The notes below the pieces were generated by a model. The model saw only the letters and a program-made list of their open reading frames with translations, was not told the origin of the DNA and did no database searches. A DNA stretch of 64,000 nucleotides, from positions 1 through 64,000 of the forward strand of contig NZ_UYZY01000006.1 of the NCBI RefSeq assembly GCF_900626075.1. Direction: 5' to 3'. Both the position numbers and the translations under genes were made by a program. Of the stretch, positions 32,545 through 42,432 are shown piece after piece (the first letter of the stretch is position 1; every line of letters begins with the position of its first letter). Source of the stretch: Clostridium transplantifaecale (GTDB lineage Bacteria; Bacillota; Clostridia; Lachnospirales; Lachnospiraceae).

Positions 32545-34909
32545 GATTGCCGCCGTGATTGCCAGGGCAAAAGGGGACGGCAAGCCCCATTCGGCCCAGG
32601 ACAGCCTCCCCTTTGAGGCCATGTACCCGGACGGCCTGTGCAGGCTGGCGGATAGGTCCTACTCAAAGTGCATTGAGTTTGAGGACATCAATTACCAGCT
32701 TGCAGGGGCGGACGATAAGACGGCCACCTTTGAAAACCTCTGCGATTTCTACAACTGCTATGATTCCTCCATCGGTATCCAGCTTTCCCTGATCAGCCGG
32801 TACGTCAACAAGGAGGATTTCCAGAAAACCATTGAGATTGCGCCCCAGGGGGATGACTTTGACGGTATCCGCGCGGAATACACGGAAATGCTCCGGGGGC
32901 AGCTCGCCCGCGGGAACAATGGCCTGATAAAGACCAAATTTCTGACGCTCACCATTGAGGCGGACAATCACTATGCGGCCAGAAGCCGCCTTGCACGGAT
33001 TGAAGCCGACACGCTGGGCCATTTCAAGGTGATGGGCGCCGCCGCAAGGGTACTGGACGGGAAACAGCGCCTTGCGCTCCTGCACGGTATCCTCCACCCG
33101 GACGGGGAACGGTTTTCCTTTGAATGGGGATGGCTCGCGGCAAGCGGCCTCTCCGTCAAGGATTTTATCGCGCCGTCCTCGTTCCATTTCGTGCAGTCCA
33201 GGCAGTTCCTCATGGGGAACCGGACCGGGGCCGTCTCTTTCCTGCAAATCCTGGCGCCGGAGTTGAGTGACCGTATGCTGGCGGACTTCATGGATTCGGA
33301 CACCGGAATCCTGGTGACACTCCATATCCGCGGTATCGACCAGAACGAGGCCATCCGCACCATCAAGCGGAAGATCACGGACCTGGACGCCATGAAGATT
33401 GCCGAACAGAAAAAGGCGGTCCGCTCCGGCTATGACATGGACATCATCCCCTCCGACCTTGCCACCTATGGCGGAGAGGCGAAGAACCTGCTCCATGAAT
33501 TACAGAGCCGGAATGAAAAAATGTTCCTGGTCACGTTCCTGGTGATGAATTTTGCAGAGGGCAGGCGGAAACTGGAAAACGCGGTGCTCCAGGCCTCCGG
33601 CGTGGCGCAGAAATACAACTGCTCCCTGGTGCGCCTGGATTTCCAGCAGGAGGCGGGCTTCGTGTCCTCCCTGCCCTTAGGCATAAACCAGATTGAAATC
33701 AAACGGGGCCTCACCACTTCCAGCACCGCCGTCTTCGTGCCGTTCACCACCCAGGAATTATTCCAGGGCGGGGAGGCGCTGTACTACGGGCTCAACGCCC
33801 TCTCGAACAACATGATCCTCTGTGACCGCAAGAAGCTGAAAAACCCCAACGGGCTGATTTTAGGGACTCCCGGAAGCGGAAAAAGTTTCTCGGCGAAGCG
33901 TTCCATCACCAATGAATTCCTGGTGACCTCCGATGACATTATCATCTGTGATCCGGAGGCGGAGTATTTCCCCCTGGTGCAGAAGCTAAAGGGCCAGGTC
34001 ATCCGGATTTCCCCCGCCAGCCGGCAGTACGTGAACCCCATGGACATCAATCTGGATTACTCGGACGATGACAGCCCCCTGGCCTTAAAAAGCGACTTCC
34101 TCCTGTCATTCTGTGAGATTGTTGCAGGCGGCAGGAACGGCCTGGAGCCGGTGGAAAAGACGCTGATTGACCGGGCCGTGCGGACGGTGTACCGGGGATA
34201 CCTGGCAGCGCCGGAGCCGGAAAACATGCCGGTCCTGGAGGATTTGTACGATGAGATTAAGCGGCAGCCGGAACCTGAAGCGCTCCGGGTGGCCTCTGCC
34301 CTGGAACTGTACGTACATGGTTCCCTCAACGTATTCAACCACCGCACTAACGTGGATATCCATAACCGCCTTGTATGTTTTGACATTAAGGAACTTGGCA
34401 AGCAGCTGAAACAGCTCGGCATGCTCGTGATTCAGGACCAGGTATGGAACCGCGTCACCATCAACCGGGCAGCGGGCAAGGCCCCCCGGTACTACATTGA
34501 CGAATTCCACCTCCTGCTGCGGGGTGAGGTGGCGTCCTGGAGCGTGGAAATCTGGAAACGTTTCAGGAAGTGGGGCGGGATACCCACCGGGATCACCCAG
34601 AACATCAAGGATTTCCTGGCAAGCCCGGAGATTGAGAACATTTTTGAGAACTCCGATTTTGTCTATATGCTGAACCAGGCGGCCGGCGACCGGGAAATCC
34701 TTGCAAAGCAGCTTAACATTTCCCCGCAGCAGCTATCCTATGTCACACATTCCGAGGCCGGCGAGGGCCTTATTTTTTATGGCAACGTGATCCTGCCGTT
34801 CATTGACCGCTTCCCGCAGGACACCGAGCTGTACCGTATCATGACTACCCGGCCGGGTGATCTGCCCGCCGAGACCGGCGAAACCCCGAAAACAAATATG
34901 GAGGACTGA
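32486..34909 (+). CDS. VirB4-like conjugation ATPase
   Basis: The 807-residue protein is the VirB4/TraE motor of the secretion system. Walker A is LGTPGSGKSFSAKR (about 459) and Walker B is RYYIDEFHLLL (about 669); GITQNIKDFLASPEIENIFENS follows as in the family. The start is TTG 32486 with GGAGG at the right distance, so the gene overlaps PrgI by 59 bases. Confidence 0.92.
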   Translation: MSKNGTPKAKQKLTRAEKREIAAVIARAKGDGKPHSAQDSLPFEAMYPDGLCRLADRSYSKCIEFEDINYQLAGADDKTATFENLCDFYNCYDSSIGIQLSLISRYVNKEDFQKTIEIAPQGDDFDGIRAEYTEMLRGQLARGNNGLIKTKFLTLTIEADNHYAARSRLARIEADTLGHFKVMGAAARVLDGKQRLALLHGILHPDGERFSFEWGWLAASGLSVKDFIAPSSFHFVQSRQFLMGNRTGAVSFLQILAPELSDRMLADFMDSDTGILVTLHIRGIDQNEAIRTIKRKITDLDAMKIAEQKKAVRSGYDMDIIPSDLATYGGEAKNLLHELQSRNEKMFLVTFLVMNFAEGRRKLENAVLQASGVAQKYNCSLVRLDFQQEAGFVSSLPLGINQIEIKRGLTTSSTAVFVPFTTQELFQGGEALYYGLNALSNNMILCDRKKLKNPNGLILGTPGSGKSFSAKRSITNEFLVTSDDIIICDPEAEYFPLVQKLKGQVIRISPASRQYVNPMDINLDYSDDDSPLALKSDFLLSFCEIVAGGRNGLEPVEKTLIDRAVRTVYRGYLAAPEPENMPVLEDLYDEIKRQPEPEALRVASALELYVHGSLNVFNHRTNVDIHNRLVCFDIKELGKQLKQLGMLVIQDQVWNRVTINRAAGKAPRYYIDEFHLLLRGEVASWSVEIWKRFRKWGGIPTGITQNIKDFLASPEIENIFENSDFVYMLNQAAGDREILAKQLNISPQQLSYVTHSEAGEGLIFYGNVILPFIDRFPQDTELYRIMTTRPGDLPAETGETPKTNMED

Positions 34910-34911
34910 CT

Positions 34912-35367
34912 ATGAAGAATGAAAACAGAGTATGCCTGATTTTTGAAGCTGCCTACGAAAAGCACATCGAGGAAAAAGCCCGTCTGCTTTCCTTTGTGAA
35001 GCAGCTGGCTTTCCTCACTGAAAAGGCAAGGACCAAAAAGGATTATGAACGCCTGAAAGAGACGGCGGCCGTCTTTTCGGGGGCGGCGGAGGAAATGTAT
35101 GCCTCCTGGTGTATCCCGAAGCGCTACCTGGTATCCGGGAACCGTGAGGACCTGGACGTCCTGAAAGAAAACGAACTGCTCCCCATTGAGGCGTGCATTG
35201 ACAGCGGGAACCCCCTGGAACCGGACGCGGAATACGGCAGCGCCCCTGCCGGGGAGGGTCCGGACAATGAACAGCTGCGGGAAACCCTGGAAGAACTGCT
35301 CTCCCTGCTGAACGGAATCACCGGGGACATGGAAACCCTGATGGGGCAGCTTGACGCGGAGGCGTGA
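34912..35367 (+). CDS. Conserved ICE protein of unknown function
   Basis: A 151-residue acidic, helical protein (CLIFEAAYEKHIEEKARLLSFVKQLAFL at the start and LRETLEELLSLLNGITGDMETL at the end). Its start follows the VirB4 stop by two bases and it lies before the methyltransferase gene. I do not recognise a domain. Two predicted coiled regions suggest a protein-protein role in the transfer complex. Confidence 0.6.
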   Translation: MKNENRVCLIFEAAYEKHIEEKARLLSFVKQLAFLTEKARTKKDYERLKETAAVFSGAAEEMYASWCIPKRYLVSGNREDLDVLKENELLPIEACIDSGNPLEPDAEYGSAPAGEGPDNEQLRETLEELLSLLNGITGDMETLMGQLDAEA

Positions 35368-35372
35368 CGCCT

Positions 35373-36395
35373 ATGGAGGAACTTACCCATGCAAGCCTGT
35401 TCTCCGGCATTGGCGGCCTGGATCTGGCGGCGGAGGCCGCCGGGTTTGAGACCGTCTGCCAGTGCGAATGGGCCGACTTCCCTTTTTCGGTGCTTTCCGC
35501 CCGCTGGCCGGACGTGCCGAAATTCCGGGACATTACCACATTCACAAAGGAGGCATTTTTTGAAAAGACAGGACGCAGTACCGTCACCGTCATTTCCGGC
35601 GGATTCCCCTGCCAGCCGTTCTCAACCGCAGGACGGAGGAAAGGCTTTGAGGATGAACGCTACCTGTGGCCGGAAATGTGCAGGATTATTACAGAACTCA
35701 AGCCCCGTTGGGTGCTTGGGGAAAATGTTGCTGGCTTCATCAATATGGGGCTCGACAAAACGATCCTTGACCTGGCAAAAGCGGGATACGCTGTTCTCCC
35801 ATTCGTATTTCCGGCTTGCGGCGTCGGCGCATGGCATGAGCGCCAGCGAACTTTTATCGTCGCGTCTCATGTTTCCCACGCCCCTTGCTTCCGACAAAAG
35901 CACCGCCAGGGATGTGAAAAGCCTGGATGTATACCTGTCGGACAATGGGATATTCCGGAAGCGGAACCGCAATGGGGCCGTATGGAGCCTCCCGCTGTCT
36001 GCGGCGGTGTTCTACCTGACGCCGGTGGCATCGGACGGCTTCCGCTCCACCCTGAAGCCATCGGCCTACGACCAGAAGAAAGGCAGCTCCAACCTGTCGG
36101 CCCAGGTGATCTTTTCGGAGAACCCGGTGTCGGACACGGCAGCCCTGAACCCGGACTGGGTGGAATGGCTAATGGGCTTCCCCCTCGGATGGACGGACGT
36201 GTCCTCTGGGAACGGGAGCCGGACGGAATCCCCCGCGTGACGGAAGAAACCACAGGGCGGGCGCTGCGGTTAAAAACCCTTGGGAACGCGGTCTGCCCGC
36301 CCCAGGCCTTCCCCATCTTCAAATACATTTCAGACATAGAGACCGGACGCTGTGCGGACTGGTGTGTCTTTGGAAAGGCAGGTGCCCGGCCATGA
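35373..36395 (+). CDS. C5 cytosine methyltransferase of the conjugation operon, dual-frame middle
   Basis: The 340-residue frame has motif I (LFSGIGGLDLAAEAAGF), IV (ISGGFPCQPFSTAGRRKGF), VI (WVLGENVAGFI), VIII (WHERQRTFIVAS) and the C-terminal motif LKTLGNAVCPPQAFPIF. Such enzymes are common in this ICE group and probably protect incoming DNA. Its variable region (about 35880-36200) reads poorly in this frame but very naturally in the +1 frame (LMFPTPLASD, FYLTPVASDG, LNPDWVEWLMGFPLGWTD), which then runs into a stop at 36240. Either two compensating frameshifts replaced the recognition domain or both frames are used. The start ATG 35373 has GGAGG upstream. Confidence 0.72.
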   Translation: MEELTHASLFSGIGGLDLAAEAAGFETVCQCEWADFPFSVLSARWPDVPKFRDITTFTKEAFFEKTGRSTVTVISGGFPCQPFSTAGRRKGFEDERYLWPEMCRIITELKPRWVLGENVAGFINMGLDKTILDLAKAGYAVLPFVFPACGVGAWHERQRTFIVASHVSHAPCFRQKHRQGCEKPGCIPVGQWDIPEAEPQWGRMEPPAVCGGVLPDAGGIGRLPLHPEAIGLRPEERQLQPVGPGDLFGEPGVGHGSPEPGLGGMANGLPPRMDGRVLWEREPDGIPRVTEETTGRALRLKTLGNAVCPPQAFPIFKYISDIETGRCADWCVFGKAGARP

Positions 36396-38362
36396 AACAA
36401 TTAAAAGCCCAGGATAAGACCGTTCAAAAAATGACGCGGGACGGCGCCGTGACGGAGAACCTTGCCACGGGCGAAACAGAGGCCATCAGCAGCCGGGAGG
36501 CAGAAGCGGATTTCTCCGCTTCCGGCGAAACTGCCGGGGCCGCCGGAAAGACACTGGACCGGGCAGAGGCCGCCCTTGGCCGCAGGGCTGCAAAAAAAGC
36601 GGCTAAGAAAGCAGGGGATACCATCCGTGAGGGGGAGGCGGCAAGGGATTCCCCATCCTCCCGCCTGCATTTTACCGAAGCGGAACGGGACACGCCGGAA
36701 TTGCAGAAAGCAATCCGTAAATCTGACCGGGCCGCTGACCGGCTGGACGCTGCAAAAGAAAACATCCCGAAGAAGAAACGGCTGGCAGTGGAACGGTCCT
36801 ATGACGCCGGGACCGGGAAGGCAACGGCCAGGTTCCGCTTTGAAGAAACGGACCGGCGGCCAAACGGGAAATTGCGGCAGAACCCGCTCTCCCGCCCCAT
36901 CCATGAGGCCGGGGCCGCCCTGCATGGAAAGGTCCGGGAGGTGGAGCAGGAAAATTCCGGCGTACAGGCCGGGCACCTGGGGGAACGCACCCTGGAGCGG
37001 GGAGCCGGATGGACCGGGCGGCGTATCCGCGGCGTTTACCGCCGCCATAAGCTGAAACCCTGGCGGGAGGCCGCGAAAGCGGAACAAAAAGCCATAAAAG
37101 CCAATGCCTCCTACTATTACCAGAAAGCCCTCCTTGACAATCCCCGTATTTCCGGCAGCCCCGTCTCCCGCTTCTGGCAGAAACGGCAGATTAAGAAGAA
37201 TTATGCAAAAGAAGCCAGGAGCGCAGGGAAAGAGGCAGGGAACACGGCGGTGGCCGCAAAGGGCACAGCGGCCAGAGTAAAAGCGGCAGCGGAAAAAACC
37301 GTTTCCTTTGCCGCCTCCCACTGGCACGCAGTCCTGGCCGTCCTTGGAATCGGCCTCATCGTCATGCTGCTGGCTGGCGGGCTTTCTTCCTGTTCCAACA
37401 TGATTGCCGGCGGGCTAAATGCCATCCTGGGGACCACCTACACGGCGGAGGACGCGGATATCAACGGGGTGGAGGCCGATTACACGGGGATGGAAAATGA
37501 CCTGCGCAGTGAAATTAACAATGCAGAGCAAACCCATCCCGGATACGATGAATACCGCTACCAGCTGGATGAAACCGGTCACGATCCCTATGAACTGGCA
37601 GGCTACCTGACCGTGCTTTATGAGGATTACACACAAGCGGAGGTCCGGGAAGCCATCCGGGAGCTTTTTGAAAGGCAGTACACCGTGGCCTATACGGAAA
37701 CCGTGGAAACCCGTTACCGGACAGAATCCCATACGGACGCGGACGGCAACACCACCTCCGAGGAAGTCCCCTACGATTATTACATCCTGACGGTGACGCT
37801 GAAAAATAAATCCATCGGCACGATCGCCAGGGAAACCCTGACGCCGGAACAGCTGGAACGCTATCAGGTCCTGATGGAGACCAAAGGCGGACGGGACGGC
37901 CTGTTCCCGGACAGCCCCTCCATTTCCGGAGGCGTGAACATCGGGGAATACACGGATTATGACATCCCGCCGGAGGCGCTTACCAACGAAACCTTCCGCA
38001 GGCTGATAACCGAAGCGGAAAAATACCTGGGGTACCCCTATGTATGGGGCGGCAGTTCACCCAGCACAAGTTTTGACTGTTCAGGGTTTGTCTGCTATGT
38101 GCTGGACCATTCCGGGGTATATCCCATCGGCAGGACCACCGCCGAGGGTATCCGGCAGCAATGCGCCATCATCCCGCCTGGGGAGGCAAGGCCGGGGGAC
38201 ATTATCTTTTTCCAGGGGACCTATGACACGGCCGGGGCGTCCCATGTAGGCATTTATGTGGGGGATTCCATGATGATCCACTGCGGGAACCCCATCCAGT
38301 ATGCGAACACTGGCTCCGCTTACTGGCAGGAGCATTTCATGTGTTTTGGCAGAATTTATTAA
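36392..38362 (+). CDS. NlpC/P60 (C40) cell-wall hydrolase of the transfer system
   Basis: From ATG 36392, overlapping the preceding stop, the product has 656 residues. The first 300 are basic and low in complexity, likely cytosolic. One membrane segment (WHAVLAVLGIGLIVMLLAG, about 310) is followed by an extracellular part and a C-terminal NlpC/P60 domain with catalytic Cys in SFDCSGFVCYVL (about 563), His in ASHVGIYVGD and a second His in MMIHCGNP. Such VirB1-like enzymes open peptidoglycan for the mating channel. Confidence 0.85.
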   Translation: MKQLKAQDKTVQKMTRDGAVTENLATGETEAISSREAEADFSASGETAGAAGKTLDRAEAALGRRAAKKAAKKAGDTIREGEAARDSPSSRLHFTEAERDTPELQKAIRKSDRAADRLDAAKENIPKKKRLAVERSYDAGTGKATARFRFEETDRRPNGKLRQNPLSRPIHEAGAALHGKVREVEQENSGVQAGHLGERTLERGAGWTGRRIRGVYRRHKLKPWREAAKAEQKAIKANASYYYQKALLDNPRISGSPVSRFWQKRQIKKNYAKEARSAGKEAGNTAVAAKGTAARVKAAAEKTVSFAASHWHAVLAVLGIGLIVMLLAGGLSSCSNMIAGGLNAILGTTYTAEDADINGVEADYTGMENDLRSEINNAEQTHPGYDEYRYQLDETGHDPYELAGYLTVLYEDYTQAEVREAIRELFERQYTVAYTETVETRYRTESHTDADGNTTSEEVPYDYYILTVTLKNKSIGTIARETLTPEQLERYQVLMETKGGRDGLFPDSPSISGGVNIGEYTDYDIPPEALTNETFRRLITEAEKYLGYPYVWGGSSPSTSFDCSGFVCYVLDHSGVYPIGRTTAEGIRQQCAIIPPGEARPGDIIFFQGTYDTAGASHVGIYVGDSMMIHCGNPIQYANTGSAYWQEHFMCFGRIY

Positions 38363-38394
38363 CCAGACCGATTCCAGAAAGGAGACTTGTATTT

Positions 38395-38676
38395 ATGGCA
38401 ACTGTTGAAAAGATCAGGAAAGATATGGAGCGCAACCGGGAAAAGATTGCAGAGCTCCAAAAACGGCAGCGCACCCTGGAGGCGCAGCTTGCGGAGGAAG
38501 AAAACCTGGAGATCATCCGCATGGTAAAAGCCGTGAAACTGGACAATAAGGAACTGACCGCCGTACTGAAAGCCTACGCAAGCGGCTTCATCACCCTGCC
38601 GGAAGAAATGCAGGCAGGGCTTGCGGAGGACGGCAGCGGCGCAGAAAAGGAGGAGGATATTGATGAGGAAGAATAG
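38395..38676 (+). CDS. DUF4315 family protein
   Basis: The 93-residue protein (MATVEKIRKDMERNREKIAELQ and onward) is a coiled coil for its first half and acidic at the end. DUF4315 genes are found in this position in Tn1549-type elements; function is unknown. ATG 38395 has AAAGGAGA upstream. It overlaps the next gene. Confidence 0.78.
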   Translation: MATVEKIRKDMERNREKIAELQKRQRTLEAQLAEEENLEIIRMVKAVKLDNKELTAVLKAYASGFITLPEEMQAGLAEDGSGAEKEEDIDEEE

Positions 38677-39412
38677 ACGGAAACTGCACGCCCTGACCGC
38701 ACTTCTGGCCGCCCTGTCCTGTATGGCGGCCTTTTCCATGACCGCTTACGCCGGCGGCCCGGATTATGAGGAACCCTCGGCCACGGAAGAAACACCCGCG
38801 CCGGAGGAACCGGCAGAACCTACCGAACCCCTCACCCCGGAGGGCAACCTTACCCTGGTGGATGACGTGGCAACCGGTGACACCGGGGAAAAGCAGTTCA
38901 TCACCGTGGTGTCCAAAAACGGCAATTACTTTTATCTGGTGATTGATCGCGCCGATGACGGCGAGGACAACGTACATTTCCTGAACCTGGTGGATGAGGC
39001 GGACCTGCTGGCGCTCATTGAGGATGGGGAGGAATCCGCGCCGGAGCTTCCCGCCGCATGCACCTGTATGGGAAAATGCACGGCCGGGGACGTGGATTCC
39101 TCCTGCCCGGTATGCAAGGATGACTTAAAGGGCTGCAAGGGCATGGCCGCAGAACCGGAGCCGGCGCCGGAGGTAAAAGAGGATAAAAACCCTGCCGGCG
39201 GTATCCTGGCGGCTGTCCTGGCCCTGGCCCTGATTGGCGGGGGTGTCTTCTGTTACGTGAAATTCCTGAAACCAAAACAGGCGGTAAAAGGCAGGGACAG
39301 CCTGGAGGACTTTGATTTTGAGGAAGAAGAATACGGGGACGGACCGGAGCCGGATACGGAAAACGCAGAGGGCGGCAGGGAGGATGGAACCGGAGGGGAG
39401 GGCACCCCATGA
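38663..39412 (+). CDS. DUF4366/CD1107-type extracellular membrane-anchored protein
   Basis: The 249-residue product from ATG 38663 has a signal peptide (HALTALLAALSCMAAFSMTAYAG), a Pro/Glu-rich stretch, a folded domain (KQFITVVSKNGNYFYLVIDR, then HFLNLVDEADLLALIE) and a Cys-rich loop (CTCMGKCTAGDVDSSCPVCKDD). A C-terminal membrane segment (GILAAVLALALIGGGVFCYV) and an acidic tail follow. It is conserved in this ICE family and probably works at the mating surface. Confidence 0.8.
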   Translation: MRKNRRKLHALTALLAALSCMAAFSMTAYAGGPDYEEPSATEETPAPEEPAEPTEPLTPEGNLTLVDDVATGDTGEKQFITVVSKNGNYFYLVIDRADDGEDNVHFLNLVDEADLLALIEDGEESAPELPAACTCMGKCTAGDVDSSCPVCKDDLKGCKGMAAEPEPAPEVKEDKNPAGGILAAVLALALIGGGVFCYVKFLKPKQAVKGRDSLEDFDFEEEEYGDGPEPDTENAEGGREDGTGGEGTP

Positions 39413-39594
39413 CCTGGTTCACCTGCAATCCCCTGGAAAAGATGATGACACAGAAGCCGGGCGGGCGGCGTGAAAATGCGCCGCCCATTCCCCGTTCCCC
39501 GGAATGTGCCTCCTGCCCCTACCGGAAACCTTCCCCCTGTGTGGGCTTCTGTATCCGCAGGCTGGCAGCCGGACATAAAAAAGAAAAGGAGTGA
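39409..39594 (+). CDS. Small Cys-rich ICE protein
   Basis: A 61-residue protein overlapping the previous stop by four bases (ATGA). CASCPYRKPSPCVGFCIRRL has four closely spaced Cys and may bind zinc. It precedes TopB, whose ribosome site lies inside its 3' end. Function unknown. Confidence 0.6.
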   Translation: MTWFTCNPLEKMMTQKPGGRRENAPPIPRSPECASCPYRKPSPCVGFCIRRLAAGHKKEKE

Positions 39595-39599
39595 TTGAC

Positions 39600-41717
39600 A
39601 TGCAACTGATTATCTGTGAAAAACCCAGCGTGGCAATGACCGTGGCCGCGGCCCTGGGCGTGAAAAACCGGAAGAATGGCTACATTGAGGGAAACGGACG
39701 GATCATATCCTGGTGTATCGGCCATCTGGTTGGCCTTGCCGACGCAGGCAGCTACGAGGAACGCTTTAAGAAATGGCGCTATGAGGACCTGCCGATCCTG
39801 CCGGAGCCGTTCCGCTTCGTCCTCTCCCCCGGCAAGGAAGAACAGTTTAACACCTTAAAAAGCCTTATGGAACGCCCCAATGTGGAGGAACTGGTAAATG
39901 CCTGTGACGCCGGGCGGGAGGGTGAACTGATTTTCCGGCTGGTCTATGATATGGCCGGCTGCAACAAGCCTTTTTCCCGTCTCTGGATTTCCTCCATGGA
40001 GGACACCGCCATCAGGGAGGAATTTGAAAACTTAAAACCGGGGGCGGCATATGAGGCCCTGTACCAGTCGGCCTTATGCCGTCAGGAAGCCGACTGGCTG
40101 ATTGGCATTAACGCCACAAGGATGTTCTCCGTCCTGTACCACCGGACGCTTTCCGTAGGCCGGGTACAGACGCCCACCCTCTCCATGCTTGCACAGCGGG
40201 AGGGCCGGATTTCCCGGTTCCAGAAAGAGAAATACCACCTGGTCCGTTTAACCTGCGGCGGCGCGGAAGCTGTCAGCAGCCGGATTCCCGGTTCCTCGGA
40301 GGCCGGGCAGTTAAAAGACGCCTGCCAGGGCGCCGCCGTTATCTGTACCTCTGTGGAGGCAGAAGAAAAAACGGTGAAGCCCCCAAAGCTCTTTGACCTC
40401 ACCACCCTGCAAAGGGAGGCAAACCGCCTGTTCGGATACACGGCAAAGCAAACCCTGGACTATGCACAGAGCCTTTATGAGAAGAAACTGATCACCTACC
40501 CCCGCACGGACAGCCGGTATCTCACTTCCGACATGGCGGATACGGCTGCCTCCATCTTCCGTCTCGCCGCTGCACTGCCGCCCTTTAACGGGAATATCGG
40601 TTTCCCTCCGGATACAGCGTCCCTGATTTCCGATAAGGACGTATCCGACCACCACGCCATCATCCTAACGGCGAAGCTGGGAAAGACGGATGTGCCCGCC
40701 CTGCCCGCCGGCGATCGGAACATCCTGCTGCTGATCGGCTGCAAACTGCTGTGTGCGGCGGCCGCCCCTTATATCTTTGAAACGGTGACGGCGGTATTTG
40801 ATTGTGCGGGCCATGCCTTTACCGCAAAGGGAAAACGGCTTCTGTCCGGGGGATGGCAGACAGTGGAACAGCTGTTCCGCGCTTCCCTGAAAGGGCGGCC
40901 AGAGGATGGGGATACGGATGGGGACGGTGACAGCGCCCTGCCGGAGCTGTGCGCGGGGCAGGTGTTTGAAAATGCCGCCGTATCCGTCACGGAGCATTTC
41001 ACTGCGCCGCCGAAACCCTATACGGAAGATACGCTCCTGTCGGCCATGGAACACGCCGGTGCGGAGGATATGCCGGAGGACGCAGAGCGCAGGGGCCTAG
41101 GCACCCCGGCCACAAGAGCCTCCATCATCGAAAAGCTGGTCTCCTCCGGTTTTGCGGAGCGCAAGGGGAAGAACCTGGTTCCCACAAAGGACGGTATCAA
41201 CCTGGTGGCGGTGCTGCCTGACGCACTCACCTCCCCGCTCCTTACTGCGGAATGGGAACAGAAACTTTCGGATGTGGCAAAAGGGCAGGCTGGCCCGGAG
41301 GACTTCATGGCCGGTATCCACAGGATGGCGGCGGACCTGGTAAGCACCTATTCCCATATCGACCAGGACGGGCAGAAACTCTTTGCCCCGGAAAAGGAGC
41401 CGGTGGGTGTCTGCCCCCGCTGCGGCGAACCTGTGTATGAGGGGAAAAAGAACTTCTACTGCGGGAACCGCGGCTGCGGCTTCGTCCTCTGGAAGAATGA
41501 CCGCTTCTGGGTTTCCCGGAAAAAGGAACTGACTAAAAAGATGGCGGCGGACCTGCTGAAAAAAGGGCGGGTGAAAGTTAAAGGGATGTATTCGGAGAAA
41601 AAAGATACCACCTATGACGCCACCGTGATCCTGGATGACACGGGCGGCAGATACATCAATTTCAAGCTGGAGTTTGACCGGAAGCCCGGACGAAAGGAGC
41701 GCACAGATGGACGATAA
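39600..41717 (+). CDS. topB: DNA topoisomerase III, ICE type
   Basis: From ATG 39600 (MQLIICEKPSVAMTVAAALG) the 705-residue protein is a type IA topoisomerase. The TOPRIM acid motif NACDAGREGELIFRL is near residue 100 and the active-site Tyr lies in ITYPRTDSRYL (about 299). The C-terminus has a zinc-ribbon-like CPRCGEPVYEGKKNFYC segment and a short DNA-binding tail. It resolves intermediates during ICE transfer or replication. It overlaps the next gene by eleven bases. Confidence 0.93.
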   Translation: MQLIICEKPSVAMTVAAALGVKNRKNGYIEGNGRIISWCIGHLVGLADAGSYEERFKKWRYEDLPILPEPFRFVLSPGKEEQFNTLKSLMERPNVEELVNACDAGREGELIFRLVYDMAGCNKPFSRLWISSMEDTAIREEFENLKPGAAYEALYQSALCRQEADWLIGINATRMFSVLYHRTLSVGRVQTPTLSMLAQREGRISRFQKEKYHLVRLTCGGAEAVSSRIPGSSEAGQLKDACQGAAVICTSVEAEEKTVKPPKLFDLTTLQREANRLFGYTAKQTLDYAQSLYEKKLITYPRTDSRYLTSDMADTAASIFRLAAALPPFNGNIGFPPDTASLISDKDVSDHHAIILTAKLGKTDVPALPAGDRNILLLIGCKLLCAAAAPYIFETVTAVFDCAGHAFTAKGKRLLSGGWQTVEQLFRASLKGRPEDGDTDGDGDSALPELCAGQVFENAAVSVTEHFTAPPKPYTEDTLLSAMEHAGAEDMPEDAERRGLGTPATRASIIEKLVSSGFAERKGKNLVPTKDGINLVAVLPDALTSPLLTAEWEQKLSDVAKGQAGPEDFMAGIHRMAADLVSTYSHIDQDGQKLFAPEKEPVGVCPRCGEPVYEGKKNFYCGNRGCGFVLWKNDRFWVSRKKELTKKMAADLLKKGRVKVKGMYSEKKDTTYDATVILDDTGGRYINFKLEFDRKPGRKERTDGR

Positions 41718-42420
41718 GAACACTTCTGATTATATCTTCAAGGCTTACGTGGTGAATACCACGGCCTACGATGACGGGAACCGGGAGGATTCCGGTTCCT
41801 GGCTGTACTTTCCTCCCTATGCAGAGGACATCATGGCCCTGTATGAAAAAATTGGGCTACCCATGGACGCCACGCCGGATATGTATTTCATGGATGATTA
41901 CGTGTGCCGTGTGGAGGGGCTCCGGCCAGTGCTTCCCATGTACGGTGATATTGAGGAACTGCCGGCCCTGGCCCAAGACCTCCATGACCTACCAGCCTTT
42001 GAGCGTGAAAAGCTGGACGCCGTGCAGCAGACGCCCCTACGTCTGGAGACGCTAAACCAGTTCAGGGCATACCCGGACAACGTGGATTACTTCTGTTTCA
42101 TGCCCGGCGTCACGGATGACAAGGCCCTGGGAGGCTATTACCTCCACCAGTCGGGCATGGTGGACATGCCGGAGGAATGGAAAGCCGGCATAGGCGTTGA
42201 AGCCTTTGGCCGCCATATCCGGGAGCAGGAGCACGGCTGTTTTTCAGAAAAAGGCTACGTGGTACTGTCCGGGGATGAATGGTCCATTGAAAGGTTCCCA
42301 AAGAAACCGGAGAAGCCGGAAGCAAAACCCTCCATCCGGAAACGGCTGGAACAGGGGAAAAAGGATTGTGCCGCCCATGACGCGGAGCCAAAAGCCGCAA
42401 AGCATGGGCAGGAACGGTAA
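41707..42420 (+). CDS. ArdA-like antirestriction protein (first copy)
   Basis: The 237-residue product from ATG 41707 opens with DYIFKAYVVNTTAYDDGNRED and contains GSWLYFPPYAEDIMALYEKIGL and MYFMDDYVCRVEGL. This is the ArdA pattern of a DNA-mimicking acidic protein that blocks type I restriction enzymes. The C-terminus (KPSIRKRLEQGKKDCAA) is a short motif shared with the end of the larger ArdA fusion. It reads in tandem with that second ArdA. Confidence 0.78.
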   Translation: MDDKNTSDYIFKAYVVNTTAYDDGNREDSGSWLYFPPYAEDIMALYEKIGLPMDATPDMYFMDDYVCRVEGLRPVLPMYGDIEELPALAQDLHDLPAFEREKLDAVQQTPLRLETLNQFRAYPDNVDYFCFMPGVTDDKALGGYYLHQSGMVDMPEEWKAGIGVEAFGRHIREQEHGCFSEKGYVVLSGDEWSIERFPKKPEKPEAKPSIRKRLEQGKKDCAAHDAEPKAAKHGQER

Positions 42421-42432
42421 GGAGGCAGGAAT

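Noticed and set aside
34912-35367. Regulatory or nuclease function for the protein after VirB4
   Set aside because: No motif supports it; it is left as unknown.
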